DNA of 14,220 bases, from assembly GCA_036351435.1 (NCBI GenBank), contig JAZBPA010000352.1, forward strand, positions 1-14,220. Direction: 5' to 3'. The notes under the pieces were generated by a model, which was not told where the DNA came from, did not search any database, and was given only the letters and a program-made list of their open reading frames with translations. The translations under genes and the position numbers were made by a program. This stretch comes from JAAUQA01 sp036351435. Its GTDB lineage: Bacteria; Pseudomonadota; Gammaproteobacteria; Competibacterales; Competibacteraceae. Numbering within the stretch: the stretch's first letter is position 1; the number at the start of each line of letters is the position of its first letter. Shown here piece after piece: positions 6,569-13,751 of this stretch.

Positions 6569-9208
6569 TCAAGCTGCCTGTCCAGGTTGACACTGCGCAA
6601 TCAATCCCCGCAACTCCGGCAAACAGGACCCGCAATTGGTCCCTGCCCTGAGTGTTTCGCCCAACGCTTTGGTCGTCACCAGACCTTGCTCGCGAATCGC
6701 CCCCGTCAAGGTATTCAGGCCCACTTGAAAGCAGGAACAGACGATGGGGCCGGCATCATTTTGTGTCGCCGCCCGACCGGCTAACAAGGCAAGCCGTTCT
6801 GTTTCTTCCAGCGTTGCTTGCCCAAATAACCCGCCCAGCCATTCACGGGGCGGCAACAGGGGTTGCGGTGCAATAAAAGCGCATAATTGCAATCGTTCCT
6901 GAGCAATCGCGGCAGCACGATAACGACCCGCCGCATGATCGGCATAATCCAGCCACTGCCAACCACTGACTTGGCTTAACGACCGCGCCCAATCACCCCA
7001 ATCAGCAGGTTGGGTTTCTCCGGCCAGTTCATAGCGCCAATAGCCGTCACCGCGAACGCTGACCCGATAGGTCGAATTCGATAAATTCAGCGGTTCGCGG
7101 CTGAGCACGAAACCGTACCAAACCGGGCGATACGGCATAATACACACCGGGGTATGCTTCGATTCGGGCTGACCGGAAAACGGATCGGTGACGGGATTGA
7201 CCACTGCATCAATACAGCCGGTCGCGGCATATTCCTGACTCCAATGCATCGGTACGAACACCGAACCGGGTTGTTGTCCATCGTTCAACCTTGCACGTAA
7301 CAAGACCTGACCCCATCGGCTTTTTAGCTTTATCAGCTTACCGTCATCAATACCTACCGCATCGACTGGGTGCAATTCGGCGTAAGGTTCGGGAGTATGC
7401 GCGCTGAGTCGGGCGGATTTGCCGGTGCGGGTCATGGTGTGCCATTGGTCCCGGATACGGCCGGTGTTCAGTATCAGAGGGAACTCAGCGTCCGGTGCAT
7501 TGACTGGCTGACGCTGGTCTATGGCGATGAAGCGCGCGCGCCGGTCTGTCGTTGTATAAAAGCCATCGCCGAACAATCTCGTCGTACCGTTGGGTTGATT
7601 CGCTGGAACTGGCCATTGCAGCGGTTCTAACGCATCATATTCCGCAGGGCTTAGATTCGCCAAACTGCTAATATCAAAAGCGCGTGCACCATCGTTTTCA
7701 AAACCGGACAGCGCGGCATGTTCGCGGAATACTGCGTCCGGGCTTTCATAGGGAAAGGCTTGTTCGAATCCCATGCGCTGGGCAACTTGAGTGACTATCC
7801 ACCAATCGCTGCGGGCCTCGCCGGGCAGCGGCAGCAGTGCCCGTTGCCGGGAGATGCGTCGTTCCGAGTTGGTTACCGTGCCGTCCTTTTCGCCCCAGGC
7901 TAAGGCCGGCAATAGAATATCTGCATAGGCCGCCGTGTCGGTATTAGCGTTGACTTCCGATACGACGACCAATGGGCAACGTTTGAGCGCCGCGCGCACA
8001 CTATCCGCATCCGGCAAGCTCACCACCGGATTAGTCGCCATAATCCATAGCGCTTTGATCCGCCCCTCGCCAACCGCCTGGAACAAATCGACCGCTTTCA
8101 AACCGGGCGTGCTGGCCATGCGTTCGGCTTGCCAAAAGCGGCCTACGCTGTCTATATCTGCGGCGTCGAAATCTCTATGCGCAGCCAAGGTGTTGGCCAA
8201 CCCACCGACCTCCCGCCCGCCCATTGCATTGGGTTGACCGGTGACTGAAAACGGCCCACTGCCAAGCTTGCCAACCCGCCCAGTGGCTAAATGACAATTG
8301 ATAATCGCATTGACCTTGTCGGTGCCGTAGGACGATTGATTGACACCCTGCGAATATACGGTGACCGTTTTTTCAGTCTTCGCGAATTGGGCGTAAAACT
8401 GCTCTAGCACTGCCGAAGCAACACCACAGCGAGCAGCCGGGGGAATATCGGACTGAGCGCTTGCCAAGGCTTTGTCGAAACCATTGGTATGTGCGGCGAT
8501 GTAACTCGTATCAAGCTGATCATGCTGGTGAAGATAGTTCAGCAACCCATTAAACAGGGCAGTATCCGATCCGGGTTTGATCGCAAGATGCATATCGGCC
8601 AAGTCACAGGTGGCGGTGCGACGCGGATCGACCACCACGACTTGTAGTTGCGGATTACTCTCGCGAGCCGCTCGAATCCGCTGATACAGCACGGGGTGAC
8701 ACCAGGCCAGGTTGGAACCGACCAGCACGATTAAATCCGCTTGCTCCAAATCCTCATAATTGCCCGGCACCACGTCCTCGCCGAAGGCACGTTTATGTCC
8801 GGCGACGCTGGACGACATGCACAGCCGTGAATTGGTGTCGACATTGGCGCTGCCGATGAAGCCTTTCATCAGCTTGTTGGCGACGTAATAATCCTCGGTC
8901 AGCAATTGCCCGGATAGATAAAACGCCACAGCGTCGGGACCGTATTCGGCAATCACTTGTTGAAAACCATCCGCAACTGCGGCCAGCGCTTGATCCCAGT
9001 CCACTTGCCGACCCTGAATCTGCGGGTACAGCAGACGGTTCTCCAAGCTCAGTGTATCGCCCACAGCCGCACCTTTCGAACATAACCGGCCAAAATTGGC
9101 AGGGTGCTGCTTATCGCCGGAAAATTGAATCGAACCGTGGTCCTGGGTGGCCGTGATACCGCACCCCACCCCGCAATAGGGACAGGTGGTCCGGATTGAG
9201 GTTGTCAT
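6569..9208 (-). CDS. nasA: Assimilatory nitrate reductase catalytic subunit NasA
   Basis: A cytoplasmic molybdoenzyme of 879 residues that reduces nitrate to nitrite for nitrogen assimilation. At the N-terminus Cys9, Cys12, Cys16 and Cys43 (CPYCGVGCG, then LCSKG) bind a [4Fe-4S] cluster. The Mo-bisMGD domain follows, with Cys130 in SRLCMSS as the probable Mo ligand, which is typical of NapA/NasA and not of formate dehydrogenases with Sec. The molydopterin dinucleotide-binding domain lies around 560-690. The C-terminus is a BFD-like domain with Cys824, Cys826, Cys859 and Cys862 (CSC, then NCGSC), binding a [2Fe-2S] cluster as in Klebsiella NasA. There is no Tat signal, which fits the cytoplasm. 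The frame is open to a TTG at 9241, inside the end of the neighbour, but ATG 9208 has AGGAG nine nt upstream. Electrons should come from the NasC-like subunit 16 nt upstream. Confidence 0.93.
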   Translation of the reverse strand: MTTSIRTTCPYCGVGCGITATQDHGSIQFSGDKQHPANFGRLCSKGAAVGDTLSLENRLLYPQIQGRQVDWDQALAAVADGFQQVIAEYGPDAVAFYLSGQLLTEDYYVANKLMKGFIGSANVDTNSRLCMSSSVAGHKRAFGEDVVPGNYEDLEQADLIVLVGSNLAWCHPVLYQRIRAARESNPQLQVVVVDPRRTATCDLADMHLAIKPGSDTALFNGLLNYLHQHDQLDTSYIAAHTNGFDKALASAQSDIPPAARCGVASAVLEQFYAQFAKTEKTVTVYSQGVNQSSYGTDKVNAIINCHLATGRVGKLGSGPFSVTGQPNAMGGREVGGLANTLAAHRDFDAADIDSVGRFWQAERMASTPGLKAVDLFQAVGEGRIKALWIMATNPVVSLPDADSVRAALKRCPLVVVSEVNANTDTAAYADILLPALAWGEKDGTVTNSERRISRQRALLPLPGEARSDWWIVTQVAQRMGFEQAFPYESPDAVFREHAALSGFENDGARAFDISSLANLSPAEYDALEPLQWPVPANQPNGTTRLFGDGFYTTTDRRARFIAIDQRQPVNAPDAEFPLILNTGRIRDQWHTMTRTGKSARLSAHTPEPYAELHPVDAVGIDDGKLIKLKSRWGQVLLRARLNDGQQPGSVFVPMHWSQEYAATGCIDAVVNPVTDPFSGQPESKHTPVCIMPYRPVWYGFVLSREPLNLSNSTYRVSVRGDGYWRYELAGETQPADWGDWARSLSQVSGWQWLDYADHAAGRYRAAAIAQERLQLCAFIAPQPLLPPREWLGGLFGQATLEETERLALLAGRAATQNDAGPIVCSCFQVGLNTLTGAIREQGLVTTKALGETLRAGTNCGSCLPELRGLIAQCQPGQAA

Positions 9209-9217
9209 ATTAATTAG

Positions 9218-9222
9218 CTCCT
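9218..9222 (-). promoter_or_regulatory. Shine-Dalgarno that sets the nasA start
   Basis: AGGAG on the - strand lies nine nt before ATG 9208, just beyond the preceding gene's stop codon. It argues against the upstream in-frame TTG at 9241, which has no such site. Confidence 0.7.
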
Positions 9223-9224
9223 GC

Positions 9225-10487
9225 TCAGGCGGCTTGCTCAACGGGACCGAACATCAGTTCATCGCGCCAGGCAGCAACATCGGTGCCGTCCTTTAATAAG
9301 TTGAGATACCAGCCGCTGGCGCGCGCATCGCCGATCAATACCACCCCGACCATGCGGATCGCGCCATCGGACTCGGTGCGCAGCACTAATTTTTTGTAAA
9401 TACCCGCCGCCGGATCGCGCAACACTAAGGTCTCGGTGATGCTCGTCTCGTCCGCACTATGCGTTTGGAAGTCCCCGGCAGAAAACACATCAATACCGGT
9501 GACTTTCAAAGTAGTGGCGGGAATCGCGCCGGTGAATTGCGCATCGGTTTTTCCGGCCAATTGTTCAGCGAACACTTGTGCCTGATCCCATAGTGGGGCT
9601 ACCAGACCATAACACTGGCCGCGATGTTGAACGCATTCTCCGACTGCATGAATGCGTGGATCGCTGGTCTGCAAGGCATCGTTGACGATAATGCCGCGTT
9701 CGCACTGCAGGCCGGCTTGACGGGCTAATTCGATGTCGGGACGAACGCCGACAGCCATAACCACTAAATCAGCCGGCAACACCCGACCGTCCTTGAGTTG
9801 TACTGCCGTCACCCGCTCCTGCCCCAACAGTGCCTCTGTTTGCGCGCCCAACGCCAGTTCAATGCCGAGTGTACGCAGATGTCCGGCGAGTAAACAGGCC
9901 GCCGGTTCGTCCAGCTGCCGCTCCAGCAGATGCGGCTGTAAATGCACTATGGTGACCGACATGCCGCGTTTGTGCAGACCATAAGCCGCTTCCAGACCCA
10001 GCAAACCACCGCCAATCACAACCGCGCGCTGACGCTTGGCAAAAGCTGCCGCTAGCATGGCGCTGACGTCATCAATGGTGCGAAAACTCAGCACGCCCGG
10101 CAGATCACGCCCTGGTAACGGCAGCATCACCGGCATCGAGCCGGTCGCTAGCAGCAATTGTTCGTAGGGTACGCTAACGCCTGCCGCATTCCAGACCCGA
10201 CGGCGTGTGCGATCGATGGTGACCACCGGACTGCCGGTATGCAATTCAATACCGTGTTGGGCATACCAGGCCGGTGGGTGCAAGATGATTTCATCCAGGG
10301 TTCTTTCGCCAGCCAGTAGCGGAGAAAGCTGGATACGGTTGTAATTACCGTGCGGTTCGGCACCGAATACGGTGATAGCGTAGCGGTCGGGTGCACGCTT
10401 GAGCAGTTCTTCCAATGCGCGCATACCGGCCATGCCGTTACCAACCAGCACCAGCCGAGGTTTTGTCTGATTGAGCGTACAAGTCAT
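9225..10487 (-). CDS. nasC: NAD(P)H-FAD oxidoreductase, nitrate reductase electron-transfer subunit
   Basis: A 420-residue two-dinucleotide-fold flavoprotein matching the N-terminal half of NirB. The FAD site is VGNGMAG (15-21), with the conserved NYNRIQLSPLLAG (48-60) and LLLATGS (111-117). The NADH site is VIGGGLLGLE (157-166), and the second FAD-contact strand is HAVGEC (280-285). The protein ends after the C-terminal dimerisation-like domain. It lacks the BFD and sirohaem nitrite reductase domains of full NirB, which is about twice as long, so it is not itself a nitrite reductase. It is best read as the NADH-oxidising partner of NasA, as Klebsiella NasC (called NasB in Bacillus). GAGG lies six nt before ATG 10487. 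The gene is 12 nt after nasS and 16 nt before nasA, so it is clearly in the same operon. Confidence 0.85.
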   Translation of the reverse strand: MTCTLNQTKPRLVLVGNGMAGMRALEELLKRAPDRYAITVFGAEPHGNYNRIQLSPLLAGERTLDEIILHPPAWYAQHGIELHTGSPVVTIDRTRRRVWNAAGVSVPYEQLLLATGSMPVMLPLPGRDLPGVLSFRTIDDVSAMLAAAFAKRQRAVVIGGGLLGLEAAYGLHKRGMSVTIVHLQPHLLERQLDEPAACLLAGHLRTLGIELALGAQTEALLGQERVTAVQLKDGRVLPADLVVMAVGVRPDIELARQAGLQCERGIIVNDALQTSDPRIHAVGECVQHRGQCYGLVAPLWDQAQVFAEQLAGKTDAQFTGAIPATTLKVTGIDVFSAGDFQTHSADETSITETLVLRDPAAGIYKKLVLRTESDGAIRMVGVVLIGDARASGWYLNLLKDGTDVAAWRDELMFGPVEQAA

Positions 10488-10499
10488 CGGATGCCTCGT

Positions 10500-11810
10500 T
10501 CAGTCGGTGATTAATTGGGCCAGTTGGCGAGGAGATACCCGATAATCCTCAATCGCAAAGCTTTCGAGATAAACCGGTAATACATTCGGGTCGAAGCAAG
10601 CACTGTCGATAAACCGATCTGCGCCCATTACAATCGGCGTCGCATCTTCCAATAACCAACCGGCTTCATGTACGCCTTCGGTCTTGAGGTCTGATACCGG
10701 GCAAGGGATGTTCAGACTATCCGCCACGGCGCGATAGATGTCCGCCCGATAGACTCGCCGCGCGACCGCATGGAGATCCAACGCCGTGCGCAATTGCCCC
10801 CAACGATACATTTGAGTGAGAAACCACAGCGCGTGCGAGGTCCAAGGATAATTCGCGGCATAGCGGTGGAATACGTTGAAATCGGGTAGCGACAGTGGTT
10901 CTTGTCCGGCGACGTAACAATAGTGCCCGCATAACCCGGCCTCAATGACTGCCGCCGGTGCATCAACGTACTCATGCTTGGCGAGAATGGCAGCGGCTGC
11001 GGGTCGGTTCTCCGGCTGATCCAACCAACGGGCAGCTTCCAACAGCGCCAGCAGGACAGCGCGATGAGTCTGTGGATGATGCTCCGCCCAGTGTTCAGTG
11101 ACTCCGAACACTTTTTCGGGGTGGTTATTCCAGATTTGATGGCTGGTCACCAACACCCGTCCCAAACCGGCGGTCACTGCTTGCGTGTTCCACGGTTCAC
11201 CGACGCAATAACCGTCGATCATCCCTGCCGCTAGGTAACGCACCATCTGTGGCGGCGGTATCACAATCAGACTGACATCCCGGTCGGGATCAATTCCAGC
11301 GCTGCTCATCCAATAGCGCAATAAATAATTATGCGAGGAAAAGGGAAAGACCATTGCGAACGTCATGGGCTCCCGACCGGCAGCCTGACGCTGCTTGATG
11401 ACTTGGGCGAGCACCTGAGCGGTTTTCAATGGTTCCAAGCCGGGTGACCCGAACTGTTCCATTTCGCGGAACAACTCATTAGAAACGGTGACAGCGTTAC
11501 CATTCAGCCCAAGACTAAATGCGGTCAGCATCTGCACTGGCGGAGCACCTACCCCGAGACTGGTAGCCAAAGGCATAGCGGCAAGCATATGTGCGCCATC
11601 CAGCAATCCATAACTCACCTTGTCCCGGATACTGGCCCAGGAGTTTTCCCTCACCAGCTCTACATTCAGGCCATATTTTGCATAGAAACCGTTTTCCTGA
11701 GCGATGACCAACGGCGCGCAGTCAGTGAGGGGAATGAACCCGAGTTGTAATTCGGTTTTCTCTAGTGTGGCTGCCGGATTTGCCACATCAGAATGAGTTG
11801 ATTGCGTCAC
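10500..11810 (-). CDS. nasS: Nitrate/nitrite-binding protein, probable cytoplasmic sensor NasS
   Basis: A 436-residue protein of the NrtA/CmpA/NasF periplasmic-binding-protein family. It has the family opening ELQLGFIPLTDCAPLVIA, followed by GFYAKYGLNVEL and SWASIRDKV, and the late conserved CVGEPWN and VYRADIYR segments. It has no signal peptide, Tat motif or lipobox; the N-terminus is polar. No permease or ATPase gene lies nearby, while nasT is the neighbour. These points favour NasS, the cytosolic nitrate/nitrite sensor that sequesters NasT, over a transporter component such as NasF. The longest frame begins at a TTG (11840) only eight nt beyond the terminator T-run. I prefer GTG 11810 because GGAG lies nine nt upstream. 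Expression should depend on readthrough of the leader terminator. Confidence 0.8.
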   Translation of the reverse strand: MTQSTHSDVANPAATLEKTELQLGFIPLTDCAPLVIAQENGFYAKYGLNVELVRENSWASIRDKVSYGLLDGAHMLAAMPLATSLGVGAPPVQMLTAFSLGLNGNAVTVSNELFREMEQFGSPGLEPLKTAQVLAQVIKQRQAAGREPMTFAMVFPFSSHNYLLRYWMSSAGIDPDRDVSLIVIPPPQMVRYLAAGMIDGYCVGEPWNTQAVTAGLGRVLVTSHQIWNNHPEKVFGVTEHWAEHHPQTHRAVLLALLEAARWLDQPENRPAAAAILAKHEYVDAPAAVIEAGLCGHYCYVAGQEPLSLPDFNVFHRYAANYPWTSHALWFLTQMYRWGQLRTALDLHAVARRVYRADIYRAVADSLNIPCPVSDLKTEGVHEAGWLLEDATPIVMGADRFIDSACFDPNVLPVYLESFAIEDYRVSPRQLAQLITD

Positions 11811-11819
11811 GAATACCGT

Positions 11820-11823
11820 CTCC
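11820..11823 (-). promoter_or_regulatory. Shine-Dalgarno favouring GTG 11810 as the nasS start
   Basis: GGAG on the - strand is nine nt upstream of GTG 11810. The alternative TTG at 11840 is preceded mostly by the terminator T-run and has only a weak GAG. Confidence 0.5.
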
Positions 11824-11848
11824 GCACCGGAAGTGTTCAAAAAAGCTC

Positions 11849-11895
11849 AAAAAAAAACGTCTACCCCTGGTGCACAAGCACACTGGGATAGACGT
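11849..11895 (-). terminator. Intrinsic terminator in the nas operon leader
   Basis: On the - strand ACGTCTA (11889-11895) pairs with TAGACGT (11857-11863). The stem continues inward with U-G and three C-G pairs, a small interruption, and a GTGC/GCAC top with loop TTGT (11874-11877). A run of nine T (11849-11857) follows directly. It lies between nasT and nasS and ends just before nasS, so it should attenuate the nasS-nasC-nasA transcript unless antitermination occurs. Its 5' arm overlaps the second ANTAR-type hairpin. Confidence 0.9.
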
Positions 11896-11925
11896 CGTTG
11901 TCGGTTGGCGACCGCCGTTGGTCGC
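11891..11925 (-). ncRNA. ANTAR-type two-hairpin antitermination element (NasT target)
   Basis: On the - strand the first hairpin is GCGACC-AACGGC-GGTCGC (11908-11925), a perfect 6-bp stem with a six-nucleotide loop. After five nt comes GAC-AACGAC-GTC (11891-11902), a second six-nucleotide loop on a short stem. Both loops have A at position 1 and G at position 4, the published signature of ANTAR-protein RNA targets. The second hairpin shares bases 11891-11895 with the terminator's 5' arm, so the two structures exclude each other. NasT, encoded immediately upstream, has an ANTAR domain and is the obvious ligand. The short 3-bp second stem is the weak point. Confidence 0.75.
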
Positions 11926-12153
11926 TATGGCAGTTACCCGCCGGTTGGAGCAGGGTTATTTGCCTCTATACTTCGACTTTAGCAAGAAGCGTACCGATCG
12001 CTGGTCGTCGGTTTACCTATCTGAAATCAATAGATTTTTACCATTACCGAAGACGACATAAACATAACGATGGTGAGATTCCGCCTCAGCGTTGGGCAAT
12101 AGGATACCGGATTGCTTTATCCGGAAGCATGGCTCCCCGACCTATAACAACTT

Positions 12154-12735
12154 TCAGGCCAACAACTCCATGACGGCAATGACGTTGCGCGCCACCTCGC
12201 CGATCCGCTGATTACGATCCATCGCCAATTTACGCAGCGATTGATAGGCATCCTGTTCGCTTAAGCTCTTGTGTTGCATCAATAATCCTTTTGCTTTGTC
12301 GACCAACTTGCGTTCCGCTAAACGAGTTTTGGTCTCGTCCAACTCGTGCCGTAGCGCCTGGAACTCACGGAACCTCGCGATAGCCACTTGCATGATGGAT
12401 TTTAGGCGTTTGGGATTGACCTCATCGACGACATAAGCACTGACACCGGCCCGCATGGCAGCGGTGATGGTTTCGTCATCGCTGCATTCAGCAAACATCA
12501 CGATGGGTTTGGGTTGATCCCGATTTAATAGGCGCAGATGCTCTAAGGTGTCGCGATCCGGCGATTCCATATCGATCAATATAATATCGGGTTTGATCTC
12601 GTCCACTTGGCTCATGATATCGGCGCCGTTGGCTACCCGAACGATGACCTCGTAGCCGTTATCGTTCAGGGCTTGTTCCAGAATGGCAGAACGCCCCGGC
12701 GATTGATCAATGAGCATGACGCGAAAAGATGACAT
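12154..12735 (-). CDS. nasT: NasT, ANTAR-domain transcription antiterminator
   Basis: A 193-residue response-regulator-like protein. Residues 1-120 form a receiver fold with Asp10 and the phospho-acceptor position Asp55 (IILIDMESPD). The Thr/Ser and Lys switch residues are not at their usual places (FAECSD, VVDEVNP), so it is probably a pseudo-receiver controlled by protein binding rather than phosphorylation. A helical linker leads to the ANTAR RNA-binding domain at about 134-190 (ERKLVDKAKGLLM, LSEQDAYQSLRKLAM, IGEVARNVI). In Azotobacter and Pseudomonas, NasT binds leader RNA to prevent termination and is held inactive by NasS without nitrate or nitrite. The leader directly downstream fits this role. 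The ATG at 12735 has no good Shine-Dalgarno. Confidence 0.9.
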   Translation of the reverse strand: MSSFRVMLIDQSPGRSAILEQALNDNGYEVIVRVANGADIMSQVDEIKPDIILIDMESPDRDTLEHLRLLNRDQPKPIVMFAECSDDETITAAMRAGVSAYVVDEVNPKRLKSIMQVAIARFREFQALRHELDETKTRLAERKLVDKAKGLLMQHKSLSEQDAYQSLRKLAMDRNQRIGEVARNVIAVMELLA

Positions 12736-13058
12736 GAGTCGGATAGATACCCACCTTAGCTAGCTTAAGGAGGTATTTTGCAATTTATATGCCGCCGGGC
12801 TGAGGCCCGGCTTTTGCGGGTATCGACGGTGCTAATAGCCCGTTGATAGAAATGCTTATTTCACCGGGTAATGGAGGACTTCATGCAGCGAATTGTCGGT
12901 TTGATTGGGATGCACCATATCTGTGCAATCGAGTAGGACGATCCGAGTTTCCGGGTCCTGATTTCAGCTATCGCGGAACCAAAATCAAACCATGCTTTCA
13001 TTAAAGCGGGTAAGCATGGATTTGCTTCCGCAACCATTTTCCTGCGCATACGTTCCCT
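12736..13058. other. Divergent intergenic region between nasT and the ABC ATPase gene
   Basis: It holds the imperfect inverted repeat CCTTA/TAAGG (12754-12770), a GC-rich hairpin with a T-run (12794-12815), and an ORF with a strong ribosome site that is broken by an amber codon. No promoter for either flanking gene could be picked with confidence. Confidence 0.5.
12794..12815 (+). terminator. Terminator-like hairpin on the + strand
   Basis: GCCGGGC-TGAG-GCCCGGC is a perfect 7-bp stem with a tetraloop, followed by TTTT. It points rightward, yet no + strand gene lies upstream, only the antisense of nasT. It could insulate the ABC genes from antisense transcription, end a small RNA, or mark the end of a lost gene. 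Confidence 0.5.
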
Positions 13059-13062
13059 ATGA
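12883..13062 (+). pseudogene. Short ORF interrupted by TAG, overlapping the ABC ATPase start
   Basis: An ATG with a strong GGAGG five nt upstream (12873-12877) opens a frame encoding MQRIVGLIGMHHICAIE, then hits TAG at 12934-12936. The same frame is then open for 41 more codons and ends with TGA at 13060-13062, overlapping the next gene's ATG by ATGA, the usual arrangement of coupled genes. The product (about 59 residues if read through) matches nothing I recognise. It may be a decayed gene, a leader peptide of 17 residues, or chance. The downstream ATPase gene has no good ribosome site of its own, which makes coupling attractive. Confidence 0.25.
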
Positions 13063-13751
13063 ACCCCACAACACCCTTGATTCAAACCCGCCAACTGCGG
13101 AAAACCTATGTGGAAGGCGACGCCACCCGCTGTATATTCGAACAACTGGACTTGTCCATTCAACGCGGCGAGTCGGTTGCGTTATTGGGACGCTCGGGTT
13201 CGGGTAAATCCACGTTGCTCAACCTCATAAGCGGCATTGATCTGCCGGATGCCGGTCAAGTCGAGGTGAACGGTCAGACCATCAACACGCTCGACGAGCA
13301 GGAACGCACTCGGTTTCGCCGCCGTCATGTCGGTTTCGTGTTTCAGTTTTTCAATCTCATTCCTACCCTGACCGTAGAAGAAAACCTGCTGTTGCCGCTG
13401 GAACTGAACGGTCTCAACAACGCCGAGCAACGTCAACAGGCTTTGCTGATGCTGGATCAGGTTGGTTTGGGTGCCCGCCGGGCCAGCTTCCCGGAACATT
13501 TGTCGGGTGGCGAACAGCAGCGGCTGGCCTGCATCCGTGCTTTGGTTCATCAACCGATGGTGTTGCTGGCCGACGAACCGACCGGTAATCTCGACGCCGA
13601 GACCGGTCATCAGGTATTGGAATTATTGCTGCAATTACATCAACAAGCCGGCACTACAGTGTTGATGGTCACTCACAGCCGGGAAGTCGCTGCACGTGCA
13701 GATCGGGTACTGTTGCTGGATGCGGGCCGAATTGAGGAGATTTCGTTGTGA
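13059..13751 (+). CDS. ABC transporter ATP-binding protein, LolD/YbbA/MacB type
   Basis: A 230-residue ABC ATPase of full normal length. Walker A is GRSGSGKST (44-52), the Q-loop is at Gln96 in FVFQFFNLIPTLTVEEN, the signature is LSGGEQQR (148-155), Walker B is MVLLADEP (167-174) with the D-loop in GNLD, and the H-loop is His206. The FNLIPTLTVEEN and DEPTGNLDAETG wording is typical of the LolD/MacB/YbbA class, which power type VII exporters that act on periplasmic or membrane-bound substrates rather than transporting small molecules. The gene overlaps the permease gene by GTGA, so the two form one transporter. In many proteobacteria ybbA lies next to tesA; here nasT is the divergent neighbour. 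No clear Shine-Dalgarno precedes the ATG. Confidence 0.88.
   Translation: MNPTTPLIQTRQLRKTYVEGDATRCIFEQLDLSIQRGESVALLGRSGSGKSTLLNLISGIDLPDAGQVEVNGQTINTLDEQERTRFRRRHVGFVFQFFNLIPTLTVEENLLLPLELNGLNNAEQRQQALLMLDQVGLGARRASFPEHLSGGEQQRLACIRALVHQPMVLLADEPTGNLDAETGHQVLELLLQLHQQAGTTVLMVTHSREVAARADRVLLLDAGRIEEISL

Larger units (their letters stand above)
11841..12153 (-). promoter_or_regulatory. Untranslated leader and promoter region of the nasS-nasC-nasA operon
   Basis: This 313-nt gap between nasT and nasS holds no credible gene. Its downstream third carries the two ANTAR-type hairpins and the terminator. A TATAGA at 11965-11970 (- strand) is placed to start a transcript about 30 nt before the first hairpin, but it has no -35 partner. 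I found no convincing sigma-54 GG/GC pair or NtrC site. There is no clear terminator directly after nasT, so readthrough from nasT into the leader is possible. Confidence 0.6.

Noticed and set aside
9209..9241. TTG at 9241 as the nasA start
   Set aside because: It lies within the end of the upstream gene and lacks a ribosome site, while ATG 9208 has AGGAG nine nt upstream and starts directly before the iron-sulfur motif.
11965..11970. TATAGA on the - strand as the nas operon -10 box
   Set aside because: It is well placed for the leader but has no -35 partner at proper spacing. I could not tell it from chance A/T-rich sequence, so it is mentioned only in the leader entry.
11765..12061. 98-codon + strand ORF across the nas leader
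   Set aside because: It is antisense to the nasS 5' end and to the hairpins, its composition is explained by those structures, and it has no family features.
12778..12846. 22-codon ORF from TTG 12778 behind a strong AGGAGG
   Set aside because: It runs through the GC-rich terminator-like hairpin, uses a TTG start and encodes an arginine-rich peptide with no known resemblance. The hairpin explains the sequence better.
12861..13163. 100-codon - strand ORF over the ABC ATPase start
   Set aside because: It is largely antisense to a certain ABC ATPase gene and shows no motif; it is a frame shadow.
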